Positions 1 to 5,287 of a stretch of DNA of 6,842 bases are shown one piece after another. The notes under the pieces are model-generated. The model did not search any database and had not been told where the DNA came from. It worked only from the letters and a program-made list of their open reading frames with translations. The first letter of the stretch is position 1. Every line of letters starts with the position of its first letter. The translations under genes and the position numbers were made by a program. This DNA comes from Pseudomonadota bacterium. Lineage in GTDB: Bacteria > Pseudomonadota > Gammaproteobacteria > Burkholderiales > Burkholderiaceae_D. The DNA lies in the NCBI GenBank assembly GCA_023389425.1, contig JAEWEK010000291.1:1-6842 (forward strand), read 5' to 3'.

Positions 1-875
1 GCTACGGCCTGATCCTGATGGACCTGGAAATGCCCCAGCTGGACGGTCATGCCGCCACCGCCGCCTTGCGCCGCGATGCGCGTTTCGACCGGGTGCCGGT
101 CATCGCAATGACGGCGCACGCCCTGGCCGAGATCCGCGAGCGCTGCCTGGCCGAGGGCATGCAGGATTACATCACCAAGCCGGCCGAGCCGGAAAAGCTG
201 TACGCCACGCTGGGGCGCTGGCTGGGGCGCGCGCTGGCGCAGATGCCGGCGCATCCGTCGCCGGCGCCAACGCCCTTGCCGGGACTGGCGGGCATCGATT
301 CGGCCGCCGGGCTGCGTACCGTCGGCGGCAATCGCACGCTGTACTTGCAGTTGCTGCAGCGTCTGCGCGAGACCCAGCGCGAAGCCGGCACGGCGATCCG
401 GGCCGACTTCGATGCCGGGCGCCGCGACGAGGCCGGGCGCCGCGCCCACACCCTGCGCGGCGTGGCCGGCGCGATCGGCGCGCGCGAGCTGCAGACGCTG
501 GCGCAGGCGGTGGAGGAGGGCATGGCGCTCTCCAGCGCCGACCCGCGCGTGCTGTTGCGCGGCGTCTCCGCGCTGGAGGCGGCGGTGGCGGACCTGATGC
601 ATCAGCTGGACCGCTACTTCGACAGCGAATCCGACGCGCCGGCGGCGCCTTCCGCCGCGCGCGACGGCGCGCAGGAAGCGCTGGCGCGGCTGGCGGTCTT
701 GCTGGACGAGTTCTCCGGCGAGGCGACCGACTATTTCGACAGCGTGCGCGCGGAGCTGGCCACTGTGCTCGATGCGACGGCGATGGCGAGCCTGCAAGCG
801 TATTTATCGCGCTATGAATTCGAGGAAGCGCGCCAGCTGCTTGCGCGGCACGCGGCGGCGGGACTCGGCGCCTGA
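1..875 (+). CDS. C-terminal part of a hybrid sensor histidine kinase/response regulator (receiver + Hpt domains), 5' truncated
   Basis: The reading frame is open from the window edge (first full codon at 3) to TGA at 873-875, so the ATG at 18 is internal and the kinase core lies outside the window. Numbering from that Met, the second half of a CheY-like receiver is visible: phospho-acceptor Asp2 in LMDLEMPQLDG, Thr32 in MTAHA and Lys54 in the ITKP motif. A Pro/Ala-rich linker (about 74-90) leads to an Hpt domain (about 92-200) with phosphorylatable His144 in the motif AHTLRGVAGAIGA. Another helical stretch of about 70 residues follows, and similar tails are seen in some multi-domain hybrid kinases. 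Family knowledge: such proteins pass phosphate from a histidine kinase to the receiver, then to Hpt, then to a separate response regulator. The ligand and output cannot be deduced. No partner regulator follows; the next gene is about 100 bases away and unrelated. A stand-alone receiver-Hpt protein is possible but less likely. Confidence 0.9.
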   Translation, partial: YGLILMDLEMPQLDGHAATAALRRDARFDRVPVIAMTAHALAEIRERCLAEGMQDYITKPAEPEKLYATLGRWLGRALAQMPAHPSPAPTPLPGLAGIDSAAGLRTVGGNRTLYLQLLQRLRETQREAGTAIRADFDAGRRDEAGRRAHTLRGVAGAIGARELQTLAQAVEEGMALSSADPRVLLRGVSALEAAVADLMHQLDRYFDSESDAPAAPSAARDGAQEALARLAVLLDEFSGEATDYFDSVRAELATVLDATAMASLQAYLSRYEFEEARQLLARHAAAGLGA

Positions 876-877
876 TT

Positions 878-899
878 GTTCGCTTGATCCAGAGCGAAC
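878..899 (+). terminator. Stem-loop just after the hybrid kinase gene, possible weak terminator
   Basis: A perfect 7-base inverted repeat (GTTCGCT / AGCGAAC) with an 8-base loop begins two bases after the stop codon. No run of T follows, so a classical intrinsic terminator is doubtful. It could instead protect the mRNA 3' end or pause transcription. Confidence 0.35.
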
Positions 900-938
900 G
901 CACGGTTGGCGCGCCTACCGGAAAATGGCCAAATAGTA

Positions 939-960
939 TATATTGTTTAAATTGTTAAAC
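939..960 (+). promoter_or_regulatory. AT-rich promoter-like region with inverted repeat before the Lys/Ala-rich gene
   Basis: In a GC-rich surround, 931-960 is almost wholly A/T. TATATT at 939-944 could be a -10 element, though no good -35 element is found 16-18 bases upstream. Directly after it lies a perfect inverted repeat, GTTTAA-ATTG-TTAAAC (945-960), four bases before the Shine-Dalgarno sequence. A transcript from this -10 would begin inside the repeat, so a bound protein would be expected to repress. The DNA-binding C-terminus of the encoded protein makes autoregulation a reasonable but untested idea. Confidence 0.4.
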
Positions 961-963
961 GAT

Positions 964-967
964 GGAG
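964..967 (+). promoter_or_regulatory. Ribosome binding site that selects the start at 974
   Basis: GGAG lies six bases before the ATG at 974. It overlaps the earlier in-frame ATG at 962, which has no comparable site of its own. The 974 start is therefore preferred, removing four residues (MEYY) from the longer reading. Confidence 0.65.
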
Positions 968-973
968 TACTAC

Positions 974-1768
974 ATGGCCAAATCAGCAACCGCCAAGGCC
1001 GCGGTCAAGAAATCCACGGCAAAAGCTGTAACGGCGGACGAGGCGCTCGCAAAAGCGCCGGCCAAACGCGCAAGCAAGGCAGCATCCACCGCCGGCGCAA
1101 GCAAGCCGGCCGCAGCGGCCAAGCCGGGCGTGTCCAGGGCCGCTGCGCCCGCGGCCAGGCCGGCGGCAGCCAAACCCGCGACAAGCAGGGCGGCGCCGGC
1201 CAAATCGGCGCCCGCCAAATCCACGTCGGCCAAACCTGCGGCGGTCAAGGCCACTGCCGGCAAGGCGGCGCCGGCCAAGGCTGCCGCAGTCAAGCCTGTC
1301 AAGGCAGGCGGCAAGGCGACGAAAAAAGACGCGAAAGCCGCCAAGGCCGAAGGCGCAAAGGAAGGCAAGGCCGTCAAGGCCGCACGCAAAGGCAAATCCG
1401 CGGCCGATGCAAAGTCCGGCGCGGCCAAGGGCGTCTCGGCGGCGGTCAAGGCCGCCGGCAAATCGGCCGCGCGCAGCGGCGGCAAGGCGGCACGCGGTGC
1501 GGCCGCGCCGGTGCGCAAGGGCGCGCTCGACGACGCCGGCAACAACGCCAAGCAGCAGCTGGTGCGCGATTCGTTCACGATGCCGGAGCGCGAGTATGCG
1601 GTGCTCGCCGAGGTCAAGCAGGCATGCCTCAAGGCCGGTTTCGAAATCAAGAAAAGCGAATTGCTGCGCATCGGCGTCGCGCTGATCAGCCAGATCGACC
1701 TGGCCACGCTGCAAAGCGTGCTCGCCAGCCTGCCGCAGCTCAAGACCGGCCGCCCGCGCAGCCGCTAG
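974..1768 (+). CDS. Lys/Ala-rich histone H1/AlgP-like protein with conserved C-terminal (possibly ribbon-helix-helix) domain
   Basis: The protein has 264 residues in two parts. Residues 1 to about 185 are low-complexity, built almost only of Ala, Lys, Pro, Ser, Gly and Thr, with recurring AKPA, PAKS and KAAK units, like bacterial histone H1-like and AlgP-type tails. Residues about 186-264 have normal complexity: an extended segment LVRDSFTMP, two predicted helices (about residues 215-230 and 236-251) around a KKSELLRIGVALI motif, and a basic end, KTGRPRSR. The strand-helix-helix order and the KSELLR motif recall ribbon-helix-helix DNA-binding proteins; this is inference from pattern, not a confirmed homology. 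I recall similar tails on uncharacterised betaproteobacterial proteins. The likely role is DNA binding or compaction in the nucleoid. It stands alone between a possible upstream stem-loop and a clear downstream hairpin. The low-complexity part is real coding sequence, since its frame continues into the structured domain. RNA binding or a granule-associated role are alternatives. Confidence 0.85.
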   Translation: MAKSATAKAAVKKSTAKAVTADEALAKAPAKRASKAASTAGASKPAAAAKPGVSRAAAPAARPAAAKPATSRAAPAKSAPAKSTSAKPAAVKATAGKAAPAKAAAVKPVKAGGKATKKDAKAAKAEGAKEGKAVKAARKGKSAADAKSGAAKGVSAAVKAAGKSAARSGGKAARGAAAPVRKGALDDAGNNAKQQLVRDSFTMPEREYAVLAEVKQACLKAGFEIKKSELLRIGVALISQIDLATLQSVLASLPQLKTGRPRSR

Positions 1769-1781
1769 GCAGGCCTTCCAG

Positions 1782-1804
1782 GGAGCCGCAGTCCTTGCGG
1801 CTCC
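1782..1804 (+). terminator. Hairpin terminator after the Lys/Ala-rich gene
   Basis: A perfect 9-base stem (GGAGCCGCA / TGCGGCTCC) with a 5-base loop begins 13 bases after the stop codon and sits between two convergent genes. Only TT follows on the plus strand, so the U-tract is poor, but the stability and the position favour a termination role. It may serve both directions. Confidence 0.65.
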
Positions 1805-1816
1805 TTGCCATGCGCT

Positions 1817-2110
1817 TCAGTGCATGCTCGCGGATTCGCTGCTGAGCTCCTTCAGTTCGCCGATCGAGATATTGGATTTTTCGTGCATCCGCAACAGGAT
1901 CGTCGGTCCGACGTTCAGCTTGCGGTGCCGGATTTTGCTGATGATCGGGGGCTGCACCTCCAACACGCGGCACAGCTCGGCATCATTCTTCAGGTGCATG
2001 CGCTCGATCAGGGTATCGAGCAGTTTGTTGGGCATGAAGCTCGACGGTTCCATCGCCCGCGCTCGGTGCATTGCCTCGAGCATTTCCTGTTTCTTTTGCC
2101 GTACGCTCAT
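1817..2110 (-). CDS. Small helix-turn-helix (Cro/C1-XRE-like) DNA-binding regulator
   Basis: This is a 97-residue protein. Residues 41-63 (NDAELCRVLEV, a turn, then QPPIISKIRHRK) read as a helix-turn-helix: the first helix carries the usual small residues and the second is rich in Ser/Lys/Arg/His for DNA contact. The segment after it (VGPTILLRMHEKSNISIGELKEL) resembles the closing helices of XRE-type domains. The N-terminal 30 residues are charged and probably helical. ATG at 2110 is chosen because GGAG ends six bases before it; the in-frame ATG at 2122 lacks such a site. The gene is convergent to the Lys/Ala-rich gene and lies downstream of, but 165 bases from, the ABC ATPase on the same strand, so it likely has its own promoter. 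There is no toxin gene beside it and no phage gene, so an antitoxin or a phage repressor is not supported. Its target is unknown. Confidence 0.8.
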   Translation of the reverse strand: MSVRQKKQEMLEAMHRARAMEPSSFMPNKLLDTLIERMHLKNDAELCRVLEVQPPIISKIRHRKLNVGPTILLRMHEKSNISIGELKELSSESASMH

Positions 2111-2116
2111 GTACTT

Positions 2117-2120
2117 CTCC
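2117..2120 (-). promoter_or_regulatory. Ribosome binding site selecting the start at 2110
   Basis: On the minus strand GGAG is followed by six bases (AAGTAC) and then ATG. As with the Lys/Ala-rich gene, the GGAG is part of an upstream in-frame ATGGAG, so the longer start is probably not used. Confidence 0.6.
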
Positions 2121-2195
2121 ATTGTTCTGAAACTCTGGTTAAGGACAGATCGTCAGTTCTGGAAAGGCGCGCGGCCGAGTGTTGTTATGATTGCT

Positions 2196-2220
2196 ATCGT
2201 TGTGGTGATATTACTACGAT
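2196..2220 (-). promoter_or_regulatory. Imperfect inverted repeat around a possible -10 element upstream of the HTH regulator gene
   Basis: The arms ATCGTTGT (2196-2203) and ACTACGAT (2213-2220) are inverted with one mismatch in eight and 9 bases between them. On the minus strand TAATAT (2213-2208) lies in the centre and could be a -10 element for the regulator gene, giving a leader of about 90 bases. No convincing -35 was found. A repressor site for the regulator itself is a plausible reading. Confidence 0.3.
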
Positions 2221-2275
2221 GGTTTTGAACTCGACGCACTGTAGATGTCAGTTCGGCATGGCGCGTGGCGCCGCC

Positions 2276-2923
2276 TCAGGCTGCTTCGACGAGGCCGTTG
2301 CGGGTCAGCACGAGGATGCGGTCGGCCATGGCGGCGGCCGCGTGGGAATGGGTGACCATGATGGCGCCGGCGCCGCTGGCGCGGGTTTCCTCGCGCAGCA
2401 GGCGCAGGATGCCGTCCGCCGTGTCGGGGTCGAGGTTGCCGGTGGGCTCGTCCGCCAGCAGCAGGGCGGGGCGGTGCACCAAGGCGCGGGCGATCGCCAC
2501 GCGCTGCAGCTCGCCGCCGGACAGCTGGCGCGGGAAATCGTGGTCGCGCCCGCCCAGGCCGACGGCCGCCAGCATCGCGCCGGCGCGCTCGCCCGAGCCG
2601 CCGTTGAGCAGCAGCGGCAGCGCCACGTTTTGCAGCAAGGTCAGGTGCGGCAACACGTGGAAGGCCTGGAAGATGAAGCCCATGCGCGCGCGGCGCAGGC
2701 GGGTGGCGGCATCGTCGTCGAGCGCCGCCATCGGCGTGCCGTCCACCAGCACCTGGCCGCTGTCGGGCGCATCCAGCCCGGCGATGATGTTCAACAGGGT
2801 CGACTTGCCCACGCCCGATTCGCCCATGATGGCGACGAACTCGCCCGGCGCGAAGCGGTAGGATAGCCCGCCGAGCACTTGCCGGCCGCCATAGGATTTG
2901 CTCAGCGTGACCAGTTCCAGCAT
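2276..2923 (-). CDS. ABC transporter ATP-binding protein, LolD/MacB/YbbA-like, without adjacent permease
   Basis: The protein is a 215-residue stand-alone nucleotide-binding domain, a normal length for the LolD/MacB/YbbA group. All motifs are intact: Walker A GESGVGKST (34-42), Q-loop Gln86 in FIFQAF, signature LSGGELQR (134-141), Walker B LLLADEP with catalytic Glu159, D-loop GNLD, and H-loop His192 in VTHSH. The DEPTGNLD string and the short length point to the family that powers FtsX-like permeases (lipoprotein release, macrolide or peptide export) rather than solute uptake. Start: ATG at 2923 fits the family N-terminus (MLELVTLSKSYGG); the frame stays open 99 codons further but that part has no family character. 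The Shine-Dalgarno sequence is weak. The gene is divergent from egtD across about 180 bases. The next gene on its strand is the HTH regulator, so no permease is encoded with it here. The substrate is unknown. Confidence 0.92.
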   Translation of the reverse strand: MLELVTLSKSYGGRQVLGGLSYRFAPGEFVAIMGESGVGKSTLLNIIAGLDAPDSGQVLVDGTPMAALDDDAATRLRRARMGFIFQAFHVLPHLTLLQNVALPLLLNGGSGERAGAMLAAVGLGGRDHDFPRQLSGGELQRVAIARALVHRPALLLADEPTGNLDPDTADGILRLLREETRASGAGAIMVTHSHAAAAMADRILVLTRNGLVEAA

Positions 2924-3000
2924 GTCGGTCAGGCGGCTGGGCGCGGGCGGCGGTGGGCAGGCATGGGACCTTTCAGCACAAGTTGCAGGATGGGCGCACA

Positions 3001-3013
3001 CTTGGAATCCAAG
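3001..3013. promoter_or_regulatory. Perfect 13-base palindrome in the ATPase/egtD divergent region
   Basis: CTTGGA-A-TCCAAG has two perfect 6-base inverted arms around one base. It lies between two divergent genes, about 28 bases upstream of the best -10-like element for egtD. The position suits an operator for a dimeric regulator acting on one or both genes. The regulator is unknown. Confidence 0.35.
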
Positions 3014-3040
3014 CACGCGCTGGCGAAAAAGCGATTCGGC

Positions 3041-3046
3041 TATGAT
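3041..3046 (+). promoter_or_regulatory. Possible -10 element for the egtD-egtB-yihY operon
   Basis: TATGAT matches the sigma-70 -10 consensus in five of six bases and lies 55 bases before the chosen egtD start. The -35 region at the right distance is poor, so the promoter may be weak or activator-dependent. No other good -10 candidate was seen on the plus strand between 2924 and 3101. Confidence 0.4.
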
Positions 3047-3101
3047 GCCAGCACAGCAACATAACACGAGCCATTTCGCATGGTGCGGTGTGGCGGCACG
3101 A

Positions 3102-4076
3102 ATGATAAACCTTATGCTGACCTCATGCACGACCGACACTCGACAAGCCACCGCCAGCGCCCACGAACCTGCCGAACTGCAGGCCGGGTTGACGGCGGAG
3201 CACGCCTGGATCAGTCCCAAATTCCTGTACGATGAACTTGGCTCGCGCCTGTTCGAGGCGATCTGCGAGCTGCCCGAGTACTATCCCACGCGCACCGAGG
3301 CCGCCATCTTCGAGCGCAACGGCGCCGACATCGCGCGCGCCGCCGGTTCCGGGACCACGCTGATCGACCTTGGTGCCGGCAACTGCGCCAAGGCTGCCGG
3401 CTTGTTCCCGCTGCTGCGGCCGCGGCAGTACGTCGCGGTCGACATCTCCGCCGATTTCGTCAGCGCCGCCGTCGATAACTTGCGCCGGCGCTTCGGCCAG
3501 ATGGACATGCTGGCCTGCGGCCTGGATTTTTCTCGCCCGTTCAGCCTGCCGCCGGCGGTGCGCGACGAGCGGCGCCTGTTCTTTTACCCCGGTTCGTCGA
3601 TCGGCAATTTCGCCCCGGGCGAGGCAGTCGATTTGCTGCGCCGCGTGCGCGCCCAGTGCGGCGACGATGGTGGCCTGCTGATCGGCATCGACCTCGAGAA
3701 GGACAAGGCCGTGCTCGACGCCGCGTACGACGATGCGCTCGGCGTCACCGCCGCCTTCAACCGCAATGTGCTGCGCCACACCAACCAGCTGCTCGGGGCC
3801 GACTTCGACATCCGCCGCTGGCGCCACCAGGGCTTCTACAACGCGGATGCGGGGCGGGTCGAGATGCACCTGGCCTCGTGCGGCGAGCAGGACGTGCACT
3901 GGCCCGGCGGCGGCCGCCGCTTCGGCGACGGCGAGGACATCCACACCGAAAACAGCTACAAATACCTGCCCGCCAGCGCCATCTCCTTGCTCGAGCGCGG
4001 CGGCTTCGAGGCGACCCGCATCTGGACCGATCCCCAACGCTGGTTCGCGGTGATCCACGCGCAGGCGATCCACTGA
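3102..4076 (+). CDS. egtD: L-histidine N-alpha-methyltransferase EgtD (ergothioneine biosynthesis)
   Basis: EgtD uses three S-adenosylmethionine molecules to convert histidine to hercynine (N-alpha-trimethylhistidine), the first committed step to ergothioneine, in the cytoplasm. The 324-residue product has the family's usual length (about 320). Visible motifs, in order: the N-terminal PEYYPTRTE (58-66) that helps enclose the substrate; the SAM-binding loop LIDLGAGNCAKA (87-98) and VAVDIS; PGSSIGNF (163-170) with the conserved Asn; DLEKDKAVLDAAYDD with the Tyr (209) that lies near histidine; FNRNVLRHTN; and IHTENSYKY with Glu283 and Ser285, matching the pair that holds the histidine amino group in mycobacterial EgtD. 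Start choice: ATG 3102 has a weak GGCGG five bases ahead; ATG 3114 is nearly as good and would give 320 residues. The TGA overlaps the egtB ATG by one base, so the two are likely coupled. Identity is firm; the exact start is not. Confidence 0.94.
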   Translation: MINLMLTSCTTDTRQATASAHEPAELQAGLTAEHAWISPKFLYDELGSRLFEAICELPEYYPTRTEAAIFERNGADIARAAGSGTTLIDLGAGNCAKAAGLFPLLRPRQYVAVDISADFVSAAVDNLRRRFGQMDMLACGLDFSRPFSLPPAVRDERRLFFYPGSSIGNFAPGEAVDLLRRVRAQCGDDGGLLIGIDLEKDKAVLDAAYDDALGVTAAFNRNVLRHTNQLLGADFDIRRWRHQGFYNADAGRVEMHLASCGEQDVHWPGGGRRFGDGEDIHTENSYKYLPASAISLLERGGFEATRIWTDPQRWFAVIHAQAIH

Positions 4077-5287
4077 TGGACCTGCGGCGCGACCTGGATA
4101 CCACCCGCCAGCGTTCGCTGCGGCTGGCCGAGCCGTTGTCCGCCGAGGACTGCTGCGCCCAGTCGATGCCGGACGCCAGCCCGGTCAAGTGGCACCTGGC
4201 GCATACCACCTGGTTTTTCGAGACCTTCGTGCTGGAGCCGCATGAGCCGGGCTTCGTGCCGTTCGACCCCGCGTTTCGCTATTTGTTCAACTCTTATTAC
4301 AACGGCATCGGTGCGCGCCATCCGCGGCCGCAACGCGGGCTGCTGACCCGGCCATCGCTGGCGCGGGTGCTGGAGTGGCGGCACCAGGTCGATGCGCGGC
4401 TGGCCCGGCTGCTGGAAGCACGCCCGGGCGATGCCGCGCTGGCGGCACTGGTCACGCTCGGCCTGCAACACGAGCAGCAGCACCAGGAACTGATCCTCAC
4501 CGACGTCAAGCACCTGCTGGCGCAGAACATGACCGGCCCGGCCTATCTCGACCGTCCGCTGGTCCCGGCGGGCACGACCGTCGCGCTCGGCTGGCAGCGC
4601 TTCGATGGCGGGCTGGTGAACATCGGTCATGGGGGCGCTGGCTTTTGCTTCGACAATGAGCTGCCGCGCCACCGCGTGTACCTGGAGCCTTTCGAGCTGG
4701 CGACCCGGCTGGTCAGCAATGGCGAGTACCTGCGCTTCATCGAGGCGGGCGGCTACCGCGATCCCTCGCTGTGGCTGTCCGAAGGCTGGGACCACGTCGC
4801 CGCGGGCGAGCTGGCGCATCCGCTGTACTGGCGCGCCGATGACCGGGGAGCCTGGCAGGAATTCACCCTGCACGGATGGATGCCGCTCGATCCCGCGCGC
4901 CCCGTCAGCCATATTTCACTGTACGAAGCGGACGCCTGCGCGCGCTGGTGCGGCGCGCGCCTGCCGACCGAGGCCGAATGGGAAGCCGCCGCCCATGGGC
5001 TCGCGGTCGAGGCCGGCGCGCTGCATCCGGCCGCGGCGGCCTCGGGCGGCCTGTCCCAGTTCTTCGGCGCCTGCTGGCAATGGACCAGCAGCAGCTACGG
5101 TCCCTACCCGGGCTTCGCGCCCGCAGCCGGCGCGATCGGCGAATACAATGGCAAGTTCATGGTGAATCAATACGTGCTGCGTGGCTCATCCTGCGCCACG
5201 CCGCCCGGTCACGCCCGCGCCAGCTACCGCAACTTCTTCCCGGCCGGGGCGCGCTGGCAATTCACCGGGATCCGGCTGGCGCGATGA
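4076..5287 (+). CDS. egtB: Ergothioneine biosynthesis sulfoxide synthase EgtB, probably cysteine-using type
   Basis: EgtB is a non-heme iron enzyme that joins hercynine to a thiol with O2, giving a sulfoxide on the imidazole ring. This 403-residue protein has the family's two parts: an N-terminal DinB-like helical domain (about 1-150) and a C-terminal formylglycine-generating-enzyme-like fold (about 160-403). The three iron ligands are visible: His43 in WHLAHTTWFFE, and His132 and His136 in QHEQQHQE. FNSYYNGIGARHPRPQRG (71-88) carries the Tyr-Tyr and HPRPQRG sequence I associate with proteobacterial and Chloracidobacterium-type enzymes, which use cysteine rather than gamma-glutamylcysteine. 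RLPTEAEWE (295-303), WQWTSSSYGPYPGF, and YVLRGSSCATPPGHARASYRNFFP near the end are typical of the fold. The ATG shares its A with the egtD stop (TGATG), and the gene ends overlapping the next one by four bases. Substrate type is inferred from motif memory and from the lack of egtA or egtC nearby. Confidence 0.94.
   Translation: MDLRRDLDTTRQRSLRLAEPLSAEDCCAQSMPDASPVKWHLAHTTWFFETFVLEPHEPGFVPFDPAFRYLFNSYYNGIGARHPRPQRGLLTRPSLARVLEWRHQVDARLARLLEARPGDAALAALVTLGLQHEQQHQELILTDVKHLLAQNMTGPAYLDRPLVPAGTTVALGWQRFDGGLVNIGHGGAGFCFDNELPRHRVYLEPFELATRLVSNGEYLRFIEAGGYRDPSLWLSEGWDHVAAGELAHPLYWRADDRGAWQEFTLHGWMPLDPARPVSHISLYEADACARWCGARLPTEAEWEAAAHGLAVEAGALHPAAAASGGLSQFFGACWQWTSSSYGPYPGFAPAAGAIGEYNGKFMVNQYVLRGSSCATPPGHARASYRNFFPAGARWQFTGIRLAR

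Noticed and set aside
1189..1278. 15-base exact repeat GGCGGCGCCGGCCAA (1189-1203 and 1264-1278)
   Set aside because: It is explained by the Ala-Pro-Ala-Lys repeat coding of the Lys/Ala-rich protein and by GC-rich codon use; it is not an independent DNA repeat element.
970..1743. Two long minus-strand frames (970-1743 and 983-1714) opposite the Lys/Ala-rich gene, one very Ala/Leu-rich and one resembling pentapeptide repeats
   Set aside because: GCC/AAG-type codons read backwards give GGC/CTT and similar, producing artificial Ala-Leu and Gly-Arg-Leu-Arg patterns. The plus-strand frame has the ribosome site, promoter-like region and a normal C-terminal domain.
943..1845. 300-codon plus-strand frame starting with TTG, rich in Gly, Arg and Gln, overlapping the Lys/Ala-rich gene
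   Set aside because: It is a shifted frame of the Lys/Ala-rich gene; the Gly/Arg/Gln composition is what GC-rich Ala/Lys codons give when shifted. It has no ribosome site and no domain.
2260..2272. GGCGC-GTG-GCGCC hairpin just after the ABC ATPase stop, considered as its terminator
   Set aside because: The stem has only five pairs and there is no T-tract on the minus strand; such GC hairpins are frequent by chance in this composition.
1805..2866. 353-codon plus-strand frame across the HTH regulator and ATPase region
   Set aside because: It is antisense to two well-supported minus-strand genes and crosses their intergenic region; the translation is His/Gln/Arg-rich shadow sequence.
2924..3220. 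99-codon N-terminal extension of the ABC ATPase frame, including a Cys-rich segment
   Set aside because: The family N-terminus begins exactly at the Met at 2923, and the extension runs into the start of egtD on the other strand. It has no family similarity that I recognise.
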